Shown: one piece after another, positions 8,185-17,827 of the stretch | Layout of the letters: every line of letters starts with the position of its first letter | Numbering within the stretch: position 1 is the stretch's first letter | From: Hyphomicrobiales bacterium | GTDB taxonomy: Bacteria; Pseudomonadota; Alphaproteobacteria; Rhizobiales; Rhizobiaceae | Length of the DNA: 64,000 bases | Assembly: GCA_900472175.1 (NCBI GenBank) | Contig: UCHD01000009.1 | Coordinates: 1 to 64,000, forward strand | Reading direction: 5' to 3' | Notes under the pieces: generated by a model | Seen by the model: the letters and a program-made list of their open reading frames with translations, nothing else | Told to the model about the DNA's origin: nothing | Databases searched by the model: none | Translations under genes and position numbers: made by a program

Positions 8185-9408
8185 TTATTCGGCGGCCTGG
8201 GGCAACGCATCACTGGCTGCTTGCGGCCTGCCACCTGCAAGGATTTTCTGGCCCAGGGCGATGATGATGACCACCGCTACGCCGGCCGCGACCGAGAGCC
8301 AAAAGCCGTTTTGCGCCCCGAACATATCAACAACCATGCCGGCCAGAAATGCGCCAAGCGCCATGCCCATGCCCATGCCGGTCATGACCCAGGTGATGCC
8401 TTCCGTCAGCATCGATTCCGGCACCCGGCGTTCGATCAGGCCAAAGGCGGTGATGAACGTGGGCGAGATGGCGATGCCGCTGACGAAGACCGCAAGGGCT
8501 AGAAGTGGTATTGTATCGGCCATCAGCAGCGGCAGGGCTGTCACGGCCAGGACGCTGACGGCGATCAGCAGCTGCCTGTGCAACGGCGTGCGCAGTTTGA
8601 GGGCGCCGATGATGAGGCCAACCACGAACGAGCCGATCGCATAGACGCCGATGACGAAGCTGGCGGCGCCCGGCTGGCCAAGCTCCCTGGTCATGGCGAC
8701 GGTGGTGACCTCGGCCGTTGCGAACGTCGAACCGACGAAGATCAGCGCCAGCGTGATGATCTGCACGGAGCGCAGGCGAATGGCCGATGTCTGAGCCACT
8801 CCTGCCTCGACCGGACGGACCGCCGGTTCGGTCGATCGCTGCAGGACAAAGGCGGTGGTGCCCACGGCAAGAAAGAACGTTGAGATCAGCATACCGGCCT
8901 CGGGAAACAGCGAGACGGCCAAACCAACCGATACGGAGGCGCCGGCGATATAGACCAATTCGTCTGCGGCGGATTCAAAGGCAAACGCGGTATTCAACTC
9001 CGGGCGGCCGCGAAAGATTTCCGTCCAGCGTGCCCGCAACATGGCTGGCATGCTGGGCATGGCGGCGGCGAGAAAGGCCGAGGCGAACAGGGTCCATTCC
9101 GGCCAGCCCTGATTGGCCGACAGGATGAGGAGGGCAAAGGCGATGACCGAGACGATCGTGCTCGGCACGATGATGGCGCTTTGCCCGAACCGGTCGACCA
9201 GACGTGAGATTTGCGGGGCTGCCAGTGCATTGGTCAGCGCAAAGGTCGCCGAAACTGCACCGGCGACCCAATAGTCACCGCGTGTCTGCGACAGCATGGC
9301 GACAATGCCGATCGGTGCCATGGCAAGCGGCAGGCGGGCGAAGAAACCGGCCGCGGAAAACCCCTTGGCCCCCGGCACGCTGAATATTTCCTTGTATGGG
9401 TTGGACAT
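8185..9408 (-). CDS. MFS transporter (DHA1-like), TetR-linked
   Basis: A 407-residue major facilitator with about 12 predicted transmembrane helices. The A-loop-like segment LVDRFGQSAIIVPSTIVS (helices 2-3) and a glycine/methionine-rich C-terminal helix (GMGMGMALGAFLAGMVVDMFG) are visible. Such pumps export drugs or metabolites using proton flow. It is divergent from the TetR gene at 9551, and four operator-like palindromes lie between the two starts. TetR repression relieved by a pump substrate is the likely control. The substrate is unknown. Confidence 0.85.
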   Translation of the reverse strand: MSNPYKEIFSVPGAKGFSAAGFFARLPLAMAPIGIVAMLSQTRGDYWVAGAVSATFALTNALAAPQISRLVDRFGQSAIIVPSTIVSVIAFALLILSANQGWPEWTLFASAFLAAAMPSMPAMLRARWTEIFRGRPELNTAFAFESAADELVYIAGASVSVGLAVSLFPEAGMLISTFFLAVGTTAFVLQRSTEPAVRPVEAGVAQTSAIRLRSVQIITLALIFVGSTFATAEVTTVAMTRELGQPGAASFVIGVYAIGSFVVGLIIGALKLRTPLHRQLLIAVSVLAVTALPLLMADTIPLLALAVFVSGIAISPTFITAFGLIERRVPESMLTEGITWVMTGMGMGMALGAFLAGMVVDMFGAQNGFWLSVAAGVAVVIIIALGQKILAGGRPQAASDALPQAAE

Positions 9409-9443
9409 CGGAAGGCTCCTAAAATTGTCCGGTCAGGCCACCT

Positions 9444-9535
9444 ACATACGTGGCGTATGTCTTAACGTGGTTGCATACATGCCGTATGTCAATTAAAATA
9501 CGCTGCGTATGTAAAAATAAATACGCCGCGTATGT
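9444..9535. promoter_or_regulatory. Array of four TetR-operator-like palindromes
   Basis: Four copies of a 17-bp palindrome begin at 9444, 9473, 9496 and 9519: ACATACGTGGCGTATGT, GCATACATGCCGTATGT, AAATACGCTGCGTATGT and AAATACGCCGCGTATGT. The shared half-site is CGTATGT, with ATACG on the other side. The last three are spaced exactly 23 bp start to start; the first is 29 bp away. They fill the divergent promoter region of the MFS and TetR genes, so autoregulation and pump repression by the adjacent TetR is the natural reading. Confidence 0.82.
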
Positions 9536-9550
9536 GAAGCAGGAGCCCGC

Positions 9551-10153
9551 ATGGTCAGGATCATCAAGCCTCGCCCGGAAATGATTGCCGAAACGCGTGC
9601 CAAGCTGCTTGCGGCGGGCCGCCATGCCTTCGGCACCGTGGGATATGCGGAATCCTCGATGGATGATTTCACGGCGGCGGCGGGCCTGACGCGCGGCGCG
9701 CTGTATCATCATTTCGGTGACAAGAAGGGCTTGTTGCAGGCGGTCATCCGGGAAATCGATGCGGAGATGACGGAGCACTTGCACACGGTCTCGGCCGGCG
9801 CCCCGACACGCTGGCAGGGATTTGTCGATGAATGTTCGGCCTATATCGAGATGGCACTGGAGCCGGAAATCCAGCGCATCATGTTCCGCGACGGCCCGGC
9901 CGTACTCGGCGACATCTCGCAATGGCCGACGACCAACGGCTGCATCGCGGCCCTGAGCCAAAGTCTGAGCCAGCTGAAACAGGACGGCGAGATCATCGAG
10001 GTCGACGAGGAAGTGACCGCGCGGCTGATCAACGGCGCCAGCATCAACGCCGCCCTGTGGATCGCCAATTCCGGGGATCCACAAGAGACCTCAAGGCGGG
10101 CGGTGCAGGGATTTCGCACCTTGCTCGAAGGCTTGCGGTTGAAGCAGGCGTGA
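9551..10153 (+). CDS. TetR/AcrR family transcriptional regulator
   Basis: A 200-residue TetR-type repressor. The N-terminal helix-turn-helix (about residues 14-60) includes LLAAGRHAFGTVGYAESSMDD and the recognition part TRGALYHHFGDKKGLLQAV. The C-terminal two thirds is a helical ligand domain with no assignable ligand. It is divergent from the MFS pump and separated from it by the operator array. An AGGAG site lies 6 bases before the ATG. It should bind the CGTATGT palindromes and release on binding a pump substrate; this is inferred from gene order. Confidence 0.9.
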   Translation: MVRIIKPRPEMIAETRAKLLAAGRHAFGTVGYAESSMDDFTAAAGLTRGALYHHFGDKKGLLQAVIREIDAEMTEHLHTVSAGAPTRWQGFVDECSAYIEMALEPEIQRIMFRDGPAVLGDISQWPTTNGCIAALSQSLSQLKQDGEIIEVDEEVTARLINGASINAALWIANSGDPQETSRRAVQGFRTLLEGLRLKQA

Positions 10154-10163
10154 CGGCGCCGTC

Positions 10164-10910
10164 TCAACCCGTGACGAAATAATAGACTGCCAGCAGCAGG
10201 CCGACGGCGACGACGAGGCCGCGGATCAGCGCCTGCGGCACGCGGCGGGCGAGCCAGACACCGGCATAGCCACCGAGCGCGCCGCCGGGGATCATCACGG
10301 CCGCATGCAGCCAGCCGACGACGTTGCCGCCGGCAAAGACGACGATGGCGACGGCGGCGATGACCATGGCAAGGAAGTTCTTCAGCGCGTTCAGCCGGTG
10401 ATAGTCGCCGCCCTTCGACAGGCCGAGCACGGCCAGCATCATGATGCCCATGCCGGCGCCGAAGAAGCCGCCATAGATGGCGGTGGCCAGTTGGCTGAGC
10501 AATCCCACCGGCCCGATCGGCGCGCCATCCACCGCCGACTTCGGCCGCAGCAGCGGACCGGCGGCAAAGATCGCCGTCGCTGCAATCAACAGCCAAGGGA
10601 CCAGCGCCCGGAACGAGGGATTGGATAGCGATAGCAGGATCAGCGCGCCACCCAGGCCACCGATCAGCGACAGGACGCCCAGAATGGCGGCCTCGCGGCG
10701 GTCCGCCCAGATTTCCTTGGAATAGGCCATGGCCGACGTGACATAGCCCGGAAACTGGACGATGGAGGACGTGGCATTGGCGACGATCGGCGGCAGGCCA
10801 GCCAGCGTCATGGCGCCGAAGGTCAGGAAGGTGCCGCCGCCAGCCACCGCATTGACGGCACTCGACAGGAACCCTGCGACAAACAGCAGAATGGCAGTGG
10901 ATATGGACAT
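10164..10910 (-). CDS. TauE/SafE-family sulfite/anion permease
   Basis: A 248-residue membrane protein of the TauE/SafE (DUF81) family with about eight predicted transmembrane helices in two repeats. Visible marks are the N-terminal GFLSSAVNAVAGGGTFLTF segment, with its characteristic AxxGGGG/T turn, and a second-half GGFFGAGMGIMMLAVLGL segment. Characterised members export sulfite, sulfoacetate or other organosulfur anions, but most are uncharacterised. It converges with the TetR gene only 10 bases away. No sulfur genes are next to it, so the substrate is not known. Confidence 0.85.
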   Translation of the reverse strand: MSISTAILLFVAGFLSSAVNAVAGGGTFLTFGAMTLAGLPPIVANATSSIVQFPGYVTSAMAYSKEIWADRREAAILGVLSLIGGLGGALILLSLSNPSFRALVPWLLIAATAIFAAGPLLRPKSAVDGAPIGPVGLLSQLATAIYGGFFGAGMGIMMLAVLGLSKGGDYHRLNALKNFLAMVIAAVAIVVFAGGNVVGWLHAAVMIPGGALGGYAGVWLARRVPQALIRGLVVAVGLLLAVYYFVTG

Positions 10911-11214
10911 GACGCTCCTCCAGCGATAGAATCCGGCATAGCCTGCAGGGTCACTGGCGGCAAGACGCGGAAATCATCTTCCGCCGGCTTGTGGCATGGA
11001 GAATTTTTGCCGCCCGGGGATGACAAACGCTGTGCTTTGGTGTATTCGCCCGACCGGTTCGGGAGAAATCCCGTCAGCCGAAAACAAAGAATGGTGAATT
11101 CGCTCCTGTTTCTCCCCGAGAAACAAAACCTTGAGGCGCCTCATCCGAGGTCAGGTCCAACGGGTTCGATCGAGCGCTCTGGCTGTTGCAGAAGAACTTG
11201 AGAAGGTTAGACCC
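10911..11214 (+). promoter_or_regulatory. rplS 5' region with hairpins
   Basis: This 304-base gene-free region precedes rplS. It contains TGTTTCTC-CCC-GAGAAACA (about 11107-11125), an 8-bp hairpin with a tight loop, and further weak GC-rich pairing up to the AAGG site before the ATG. It must hold the rplS promoter, since rplS is cut off from trmD here. It may also hold a ribosomal-protein leader. No coding potential is convincing. Confidence 0.4.
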
Positions 11215-11757
11215 ATGAACATCATCCAGCAGCTGGAAGCCGAACAGGCCGCCAAGATTGCCGCCAAGCGTACGCTTCCGGAATTTTCGGCAGGCGACAC
11301 CGTCCGCGTCAACGTTCGCGTGACAGAAGGCACCCGTACCCGTATCCAGGCCTATGAAGGCGTTTGCATTGCCCGTTCCGGCGGTGGCATCAACGAAAGC
11401 TTCACGGTCCGCAAGATTTCCTACGGCGAAGGCGTCGAGCGCGTATTCCCGGTTTACTCGCCGCTCGTCGAGGGTGTCGAGATCGTTCGCCGCGGTAAGG
11501 TCCGTCGCGCCAAGCTCTACTACCTGCGCGATCGCCGCGGTAAGTCGGCTCGTATCGTTGAAGATACCGGCACCCGCGCCCGCAAGCTGAACGACGCCGA
11601 GCGCGCCGCCGTTGCCGAAGAAAAGGCACGTCTGGAAGCTGAAAAGGTCGCAGCAGCACAGGCTCTGGCCGCCGAAAAGGCAGCAGCCGAAGCCGCAGCA
11701 GCCAAGGCCGCTGAAGAAGCAGCCGCTGCAGCAGCAGCCGAGCCGGCAGCAGAATAA
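11215..11757 (+). CDS. rplS: 50S ribosomal protein L19
   Basis: L19 sits at the 30S-50S interface. The first ~125 residues match the family: [22 protein letters not shown], the FEGVCI-like [12 protein letters not shown], and [24 protein letters not shown]. The product is 180 residues, about 55 longer than the E. coli protein, because of a Glu/Lys/Ala tail ending in poly-alanine. The ATG at 11215 (MNIIQQLE) is preferred over an upstream GTG-type start that adds 28 non-family residues. Unlike the usual rpsP-rimM-trmD-rplS operon, rplS stands alone after an insertion of four genes. Confidence 0.97.
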   Translation: MNIIQQLEAEQAAKIAAKRTLPEFSAGDTVRVNVRVTEGTRTRIQAYEGVCIARSGGGINESFTVRKISYGEGVERVFPVYSPLVEGVEIVRRGKVRRAKLYYLRDRRGKSARIVEDTGTRARKLNDAERAAVAEEKARLEAEKVAAAQALAAEKAAAEAAAAKAAEEAAAAAAAEPAAE

Positions 11758-11784
11758 GTTTCAATCCATCGGGATTGTTTGGAA

Positions 11785-11814
11785 AAGGCGGTCTTCGGGC
11801 CGCCTTTTTCTGTT
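11785..11814 (+). terminator. rplS terminator
   Basis: AAAAGGCGG (11785-11793) pairs with CCGCCTTTT (11802-11810) around an 8-base loop, followed by further T residues. A strong Rho-independent terminator 27 bases after the rplS stop. Confidence 0.88.
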
Positions 11815-11848
11815 TGATAGCAGGGGAATTCTCTGGGGGGAGAAGACA

Positions 11849-12673
11849 ATGAGCGACTATATCGAAACCAACCGGCTGAACTGGGACGACCGGGCGGGGT
11901 TGCACGCGACGGACACGACCGGCCGCTACCGGATCGACCGGGTGATTTCAGGCGGCTCTTCCTTGCATGCGCTGGAAGCAAGCGAGATCGGCGATATCGC
12001 CGGTAAGGACATTGTCCACCTGCAATGCCATATCGGGCTGGATACGCTGAGCCTCAAGCATCTGGGTGCGGGCTCCGTCACCGGGCTCGATTTTTCACCG
12101 GTTGCCGTCGCCGCTGCGCGCGATTTTGCGAAAAGAGCCGGGACGGAGGCAACGTTTGTCGAGGCCTCGGTCTATGATGCGGCAGAGGCGTTGGAACACC
12201 GGAGCTACGACATCGTCTTCGTCACCTGGGGCGCCATTCACTGGCTGCCGGATATCTTTCAATGGGCCAAGGTCGTCGCCAGCCTGTTGCGGCCGGGTGG
12301 CCGGCTCTACCTGCTCGACGGGCATCCGCAGATGTATCAGTATGAAGGTGCGGAGAACGGCCGTCTGGCACTGACCTATGGCTGGCGCACACCGGCCGAC
12401 CAGCCGCTGCTGTTCGAGGAAACTCACACCTATACCGGCGACGAACGGCCGCTGACCCATCAGCGCATGTACGAATGGCTGCACCCGGTTAGCGATACCG
12501 TCAATGCGCTCCTCAAGGCCGGGTTGTCACTCGATTTCTTCAACGAGCACGAGGTCCTCGTCTGGCGGCATTATCCGGGCATGGTGGAGATCGGCGAAGA
12601 CCAGTTCGAGCAGGTACCGGGACTACCGCGTATTCCGCTGTCGTTTTCGATCGGCGCGACAAAAGTTCGCTGA
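11849..12673 (+). CDS. Class I SAM-dependent methyltransferase
   Basis: A 274-residue methyltransferase. The SAM-binding motif I appears as VHLQCHIGLDTLSL followed by GAGSVTGLDFSPVAV, with the acidic D of motif II; motif III-IV appears as YDIVFVTWGAIHWLPDI. The glycine-rich GxGxG is degenerate (LQCHIG), as in a group of bacterial homologues acting on small molecules. The ATG at 11849 follows a GGGGGGAGAAG ribosome site. An apparent in-frame extension from 11612 overlaps rplS and is rejected. The substrate is unknown. Confidence 0.82.
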   Translation: MSDYIETNRLNWDDRAGLHATDTTGRYRIDRVISGGSSLHALEASEIGDIAGKDIVHLQCHIGLDTLSLKHLGAGSVTGLDFSPVAVAAARDFAKRAGTEATFVEASVYDAAEALEHRSYDIVFVTWGAIHWLPDIFQWAKVVASLLRPGGRLYLLDGHPQMYQYEGAENGRLALTYGWRTPADQPLLFEETHTYTGDERPLTHQRMYEWLHPVSDTVNALLKAGLSLDFFNEHEVLVWRHYPGMVEIGEDQFEQVPGLPRIPLSFSIGATKVR

Positions 12674-12830
12674 GTTTATGGAGTGGACAGGGTATCCGGT
12701 AGGATTTTTCGTAAATTCAACCGGATAGGCCGGGCCTTTCCAATTTTTGCCGGCGGAGGCGAAGCCGTGGCCCTTGCCAGCCCGTTGGCTTCTGTGACAG
12801 GTTCCGGTCGCCACAATTCAGGAGCCACCC

Positions 12831-13628
12831 ATGTTTTCCCGCCGCACCCTTCTCGCCGGCCTGACCGCCCTTGTTCTTGCGCCCTTGAGCGTTGCCGCCG
12901 CCGATCTGCCCGATCTCGGCGGGCGTAGCGTCGTTGTGGTGACCGAGAATGCCTATCCGCCGCTGCAGTTTGTCGATCCGAAGAGCGGCAAGGCAATCGG
13001 CTGGGAATATGACGCGATGGAAGAGATCGCCAAGCGGCTGAACTTCAAGCTGGAAATCCAGAACACGTCCTGGGACGCGATGATCCAGTCGGTATCCGAC
13101 GGCCAGTACGATATCGGCATGACCGGTATCACCATCAAGGATGAGCGCAAGGCAAAGGTGGACTTCTCCGATCCCTATATGCGTTCGCAGCAGTTCATGC
13201 TGGTGCGCGGTGATGAGAGCCGTTTCACTGACGCCAAGACATTTGGCGCGTTTGCCGATGGTCTGGTCGGTGCACAGCCGGGAACATCGCCATTCTACAC
13301 CGCCGTCTACGAAATGCTTGATGGCAACGAGCAGAATCCGCGCGTCAAATTGTTCGAGACGTTTGGCGCAACGGTGCAGGCGCTGAAGGCAGGCGATGTC
13401 GATGTCGTCCTGACCGACAGCGTTGCGGCGAAGGGCTATGTCGATTCCTCGGCCGGCGCCCTCAAAGTGGTCGGCGGCCCGCTCGGCACCGAGGATTTTG
13501 GCTTCATCTTCAAGAAGGGCTCGGATCTCGTTGCCCCGGTCAATGCCGCGATTGCGGCACTGAAGGCGGACGGTACGCTCGACAAGCTGAACCAGAAGTG
13601 GTTCGTCGATTACAAGATGGGCGAATGA
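12831..13628 (+). CDS. Amino-acid ABC transporter substrate-binding protein (family 3)
   Basis: A 265-residue periplasmic binding protein of the HisJ/GlnH class (SBP family 3). The first ~24 residues form a signal peptide with a twin-arginine-like SRRTLLAGL start and an AAA-D cleavage area. Family features are [19 protein letters not shown], the [19 protein letters not shown] signature, and PGTSPFY. It binds a polar or charged amino acid outside the inner membrane. The permease follows after 10 bases. No ATPase gene is adjacent, so this pair must borrow one from elsewhere. Confidence 0.88.
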   Translation: MFSRRTLLAGLTALVLAPLSVAAADLPDLGGRSVVVVTENAYPPLQFVDPKSGKAIGWEYDAMEEIAKRLNFKLEIQNTSWDAMIQSVSDGQYDIGMTGITIKDERKAKVDFSDPYMRSQQFMLVRGDESRFTDAKTFGAFADGLVGAQPGTSPFYTAVYEMLDGNEQNPRVKLFETFGATVQALKAGDVDVVLTDSVAAKGYVDSSAGALKVVGGPLGTEDFGFIFKKGSDLVAPVNAAIAALKADGTLDKLNQKWFVDYKMGE

Positions 13629-13638
13629 TCCCCGCCCG

Positions 13639-14454
13639 ATGACGCCTGCGCACGACACTTCTCAGAAGGGCGACTATCCCTGGTGGCTGGTCGCCCTTGC
13701 CGTGATCGCCGTGGCGCTGGCCGTGGTGATCATCTCCAATGGCGTTTACCGCCAGGTTTTCACCATCGTATCGGCCGGTATCGGCATCACCATTTTCGTG
13801 ACGCTGGTTGGCTTCTTCTTCGCCACGGTTCTGGGGCTCGGCATTGCGCTGATGGCGCTGTCGGACCGCGCAGCGCTGCGCCAGATCGCCCGGTTCTATA
13901 CCGAGGTAATTCGCGGCATCCCGATCCTCGTCCTGTTGTTCTACATCGCCTTTGCCGGTGCTCCGGCGTTGGTGGTGGCCATCAATTTCATCCTGTCGCC
14001 GCTGATTTCGGCAGGCGCCATGGAGCCGATGGTGGTGCGCGACCTGTCCTTGATGTGGCGGGCGATCATAGCGCTGTCGATCGGCTATTCCGCCTTCATC
14101 GCCGAGGTGTTTCGCGCCGGTATCCTGTCGGTTGACAAAGGGCAGATCGAGGCCGCCAAGGCGCTCGGCCTGTCGCGCTATCAACGCTTCCGGCTGGTCG
14201 TGTTTCCGCAGGCAATCCGCGTCATCCTGCCGCCGCTCGGCAATGATTTCGTGGCGATGGTGAAGGACTCATCCCTCGTGTCGGTGCTCGGCGTCGCCGA
14301 CATCACCCAGGCGGGCAAGATCTATGCGTCCGGCTCGTTCCGCTTCTTCGAAACCTATTCAATCGTTGCCTATATCTACCTGATCCTGACCGTCGGACTG
14401 TCGCTGGCGCTGCGGCGGCTGGAGCAGAGGTTAAGACAGGGGCAGCGAGGTTAG
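13639..14454 (+). CDS. Amino-acid ABC transporter permease (HAAT family)
   Basis: A 271-residue membrane permease with about six helices. It holds the EAA loop that contacts the ATPase (GQIEAAKALGLSRYQRFRLVVFPQ in the second half) and the RGIPILVLLFYIAFAG segment typical of HAAT permeases such as GlnP/HisM. It is co-transcribed with the binding protein at 12831. A single permease suggests a homodimer. Beyond it are a mosaic repeat and leuC, with no nucleotide-binding subunit nearby. Confidence 0.88.
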   Translation: MTPAHDTSQKGDYPWWLVALAVIAVALAVVIISNGVYRQVFTIVSAGIGITIFVTLVGFFFATVLGLGIALMALSDRAALRQIARFYTEVIRGIPILVLLFYIAFAGAPALVVAINFILSPLISAGAMEPMVVRDLSLMWRAIIALSIGYSAFIAEVFRAGILSVDKGQIEAAKALGLSRYQRFRLVVFPQAIRVILPPLGNDFVAMVKDSSLVSVLGVADITQAGKIYASGSFRFFETYSIVAYIYLILTVGLSLALRRLEQRLRQGQRG

Positions 14455-14465
14455 GTTGACGGCGC

Positions 14466-14600
14466 GGCTTCCCCTTCTCCCCAGCGGGGAGAAGGTGGCC
14501 CGAAGGGCCGGATGAGGGGCCGCTCGACGGAGCTTGCTGCAATTCCCTCTCATCGCCTCACTCCGCTCGGCACTTCTCCGCAATGGGCAGAAGAGCGAGC
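14466..14600. repeat. RIME-type mosaic palindromic repeat (two-part copy)
   Basis: CCTTCTCCCC-AGC-GGGGAGAAGG (14473-14495) is followed by GGCCC-GAA-GGGCC (14497-14509) and GGATGAGGGG. A second part (CTCTCATCGCCTCACTCCG...CACTTCTCCG) ends near 14600. The same two-part structure occurs at 47577-47701, and the first part alone recurs at other sites here. This fits rhizobial intergenic mosaic elements. Confidence 0.8.
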
Positions 14601-14864
14601 GCGCGACACCCATCTCGCCAATTGCCGAGCCTTCACAAAACTGCTATATCCGCCCCATGGAATCCAAATTCGGATGTTACGAGCAGAAAATTGTCGTGCT
14701 GCAGGACCACAAGCGTCTGCCGGCACGTTTTTTTGCGTGCGTTTGCGGCGCCCTTAGCAGCCGGCTTATCTGACCGCTGGGGCTTGACCCCCGGCCGGGT
14801 GACCGGCGCTTTTGCCGGAATTTTCCTTCTTCACAATGCCCAAACTTCAAATGGATGCACAGCC
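14601..14864 (+). promoter_or_regulatory. leuC upstream region
   Basis: This region carries the leuC promoter area. Two hairpins are visible: GCACG-TTTTTTTG-CGTGC near 14732-14750, and CCGGCG-CTTTT-GCCGG followed by AATTTT near 14802-14822, which could terminate. A 38-codon open frame (ATG at 14657) crosses the first hairpin but has no ribosome site and no leucine run. A classical leucine attenuator is therefore not supported. Confidence 0.35.
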
Positions 14865-16274
<1,410 letters not shown>

Positions 16275-16289
16275 GTTTGGGTTTTATCT

Positions 16290-16351
16290 CCCGGCGTTCT
16301 TACGCCGGGGGCCAGTACCAACGAAGGCGGAAGCGGTGCTTCCGCCTTTTT
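16290..16351 (+). terminator. leuC terminator (two hairpins)
   Basis: The first hairpin is CCCGGCG-TTCTTA-CGCCGGG (16290-16309). The second is GGCGGAAGC (16326-16334), loop GGT, GCTTCCGCC (16338-16346), followed by TTTTT. The second is a textbook Rho-independent terminator. Confidence 0.88.
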
Positions 16352-16401
16352 GTTTGGGGGTGTATGCTGGGAGAGTGGCCTCACGGTTTGGGAGTCTCCT
16401 C

Positions 16402-17214
16402 ATGACTGGCGCGGACAAGGTCTTTGCCGGGGGCATGCCGGCGATCTACGAAAAGCTTTTCGTGCCGATGATCTTCGAACCTTATGCGCAGGAGATGGCG
16501 GGGCGTGTTGCCATGTCTCAACCGCGCGACGTGCTCGAAATCGCCGCTGGCACTGGTGTTTTGACGCGCGCCATGGCGGCCCGGCTCGGGCGTGACGTGC
16601 GGATCGTCGCTACGGATCTCAACCAGCCGATGCTTGATCTGGCAATCGCCGGTCAGGGTGCGGATGACCGCGTGACCTGGAAGCAGGCTGATGGTCTGGC
16701 GTTGCCGTTCGGCAATCAGGGTTTTGATGCCGTGGTGTGCCAATTCGGCGTGATGTTCTTTCCAGACAGGATCGCAGGCTACCGCGAAGCCCGGCGCGTT
16801 TTGAGGCCTGACGGGCGCTATCTCTTCAGTGTCTGGGATGCCATCCAAAGCAATGCATTCGTCCTGAATGTAACGCAAACCCTGCACGATCTGTTTCCGG
16901 ACGATCCGCCGCGTTTCATGGAGCGGACGCCGCATGGATATCACGACATTCCCGCGATCACTGCGGATGTGCGGGCGGCCGGGTTCTCGTCGGTAGAGAT
17001 CGAGACGATTGCGTACAGCAGCCATGCCCGGTCAGCGCTCGATGCGGCGACGGCCTATTGCCAGGGTAACCCGCTGGCAGCCGAGATCGAGGCGCGAGCG
17101 CCCGGAAAGCTGCATGATGTGACCGAAATCGTTGCCGCAGGGCTGAGGCGGCAGTTTGGCGACGGAGCTATCGAAGGCTCCATCCGTGCGCATATTGTTA
17201 TGGCACTGCCCTAA
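16402..17214 (+). CDS. Class I SAM-dependent methyltransferase (UbiE-like)
   Basis: A 270-residue methyltransferase of the Methyltransf_11/25 type. Motif I is VLEIAAGTGVLTRAMA, motif II ends in IVATDLNQPMLD, and VVCQFGVMFFPD with EARRVLRPDGRYLFSVWD gives motifs III-IV. It resembles UbiE-like enzymes but lacks neighbours in quinone synthesis, so the substrate is open. The ATG at 16402 (MTGADKVFAGG) has a TCTCCTC-type context upstream and fits homologues better than the earlier in-frame start at 16336, which lies in the leuC terminator. Confidence 0.83.
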   Translation: MTGADKVFAGGMPAIYEKLFVPMIFEPYAQEMAGRVAMSQPRDVLEIAAGTGVLTRAMAARLGRDVRIVATDLNQPMLDLAIAGQGADDRVTWKQADGLALPFGNQGFDAVVCQFGVMFFPDRIAGYREARRVLRPDGRYLFSVWDAIQSNAFVLNVTQTLHDLFPDDPPRFMERTPHGYHDIPAITADVRAAGFSSVEIETIAYSSHARSALDAATAYCQGNPLAAEIEARAPGKLHDVTEIVAAGLRRQFGDGAIEGSIRAHIVMALP

Positions 17215-17298
17215 TCAGCTGATGGATTTTGGGGCGCGCCATCGGGTACGGCACAACGCTATCGATGCCACGCGTTGCCGCAATCAGGAGAGCAACAA

Positions 17299-17811
17299 AT
17301 GACGTGCCACCTGCTTCTCCTCCGCCATGCGAAGTCTGCCCGTCCCGAAGGCGTGGACGACTACGACCGGCCGCTGGCGGAGCGTGGCCGCAAGGACGCG
17401 GCGTTCATGGGCGGCCTGATGGCGCGAGAAGGCCTGGTGCCAGATCTCGCGCTTGTTTCTCCCGCCCTGCGCACGCGCGAAACCTGGGCGTTGGCGCGGC
17501 GGGCCTTTGCTGCTGGTATCCCTGAGCGCTTCGACACCTCCCTTTACGACAGCACGCCGGAGCGTCTGGTGAACGCGCTCCGCGCGGCGGGAACCGAAGC
17601 GAAAGTGATCGTTCTCGTTGGCCACAATCCGGAGATGGAGGAAACAGCGGCGCTGCTCTGTGGCGATGGAGAGATAGACGCCATGGCGCGGCTCGACGCC
17701 AAATTTCCGACAGCAGCGCTTGCCGTCATTGATTTCGCGGTGGCGAACTGGGCGGAGATTGCGCCGGAAAGCGGTTACCTCGAGCGGTTCGTCACGCCCC
17801 AGCCGGCGTGA
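17299..17811 (+). CDS. SixA-like histidine phosphatase
   Basis: A 170-residue histidine phosphatase superfamily protein. The phosphate-binding RHAKS motif (R9, H10) opens the chain and a GHNPEMEETA segment supplies the second catalytic histidine. The closest named relative is SixA, which dephosphorylates phosphohistidine on Hpt domains and, in E. coli, on PtsO. A CAGGAG site lies 8 bases before the ATG at 17299. It converges on the L,D-transpeptidase gene. Whether it acts on a phosphorelay or a metabolite is not known. Confidence 0.8.
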   Translation: MTCHLLLLRHAKSARPEGVDDYDRPLAERGRKDAAFMGGLMAREGLVPDLALVSPALRTRETWALARRAFAAGIPERFDTSLYDSTPERLVNALRAAGTEAKVIVLVGHNPEMEETAALLCGDGEIDAMARLDAKFPTAALAVIDFAVANWAEIAPESGYLERFVTPQPA

Positions 17812-17827
17812 CGTTTTCTGCCCAACC

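Noticed and set aside
14657-14776. Leucine leader peptide before leuC
   Set aside because: The small frame contains few and scattered leucine codons and lacks a ribosome site, so a classical attenuator is not supported.
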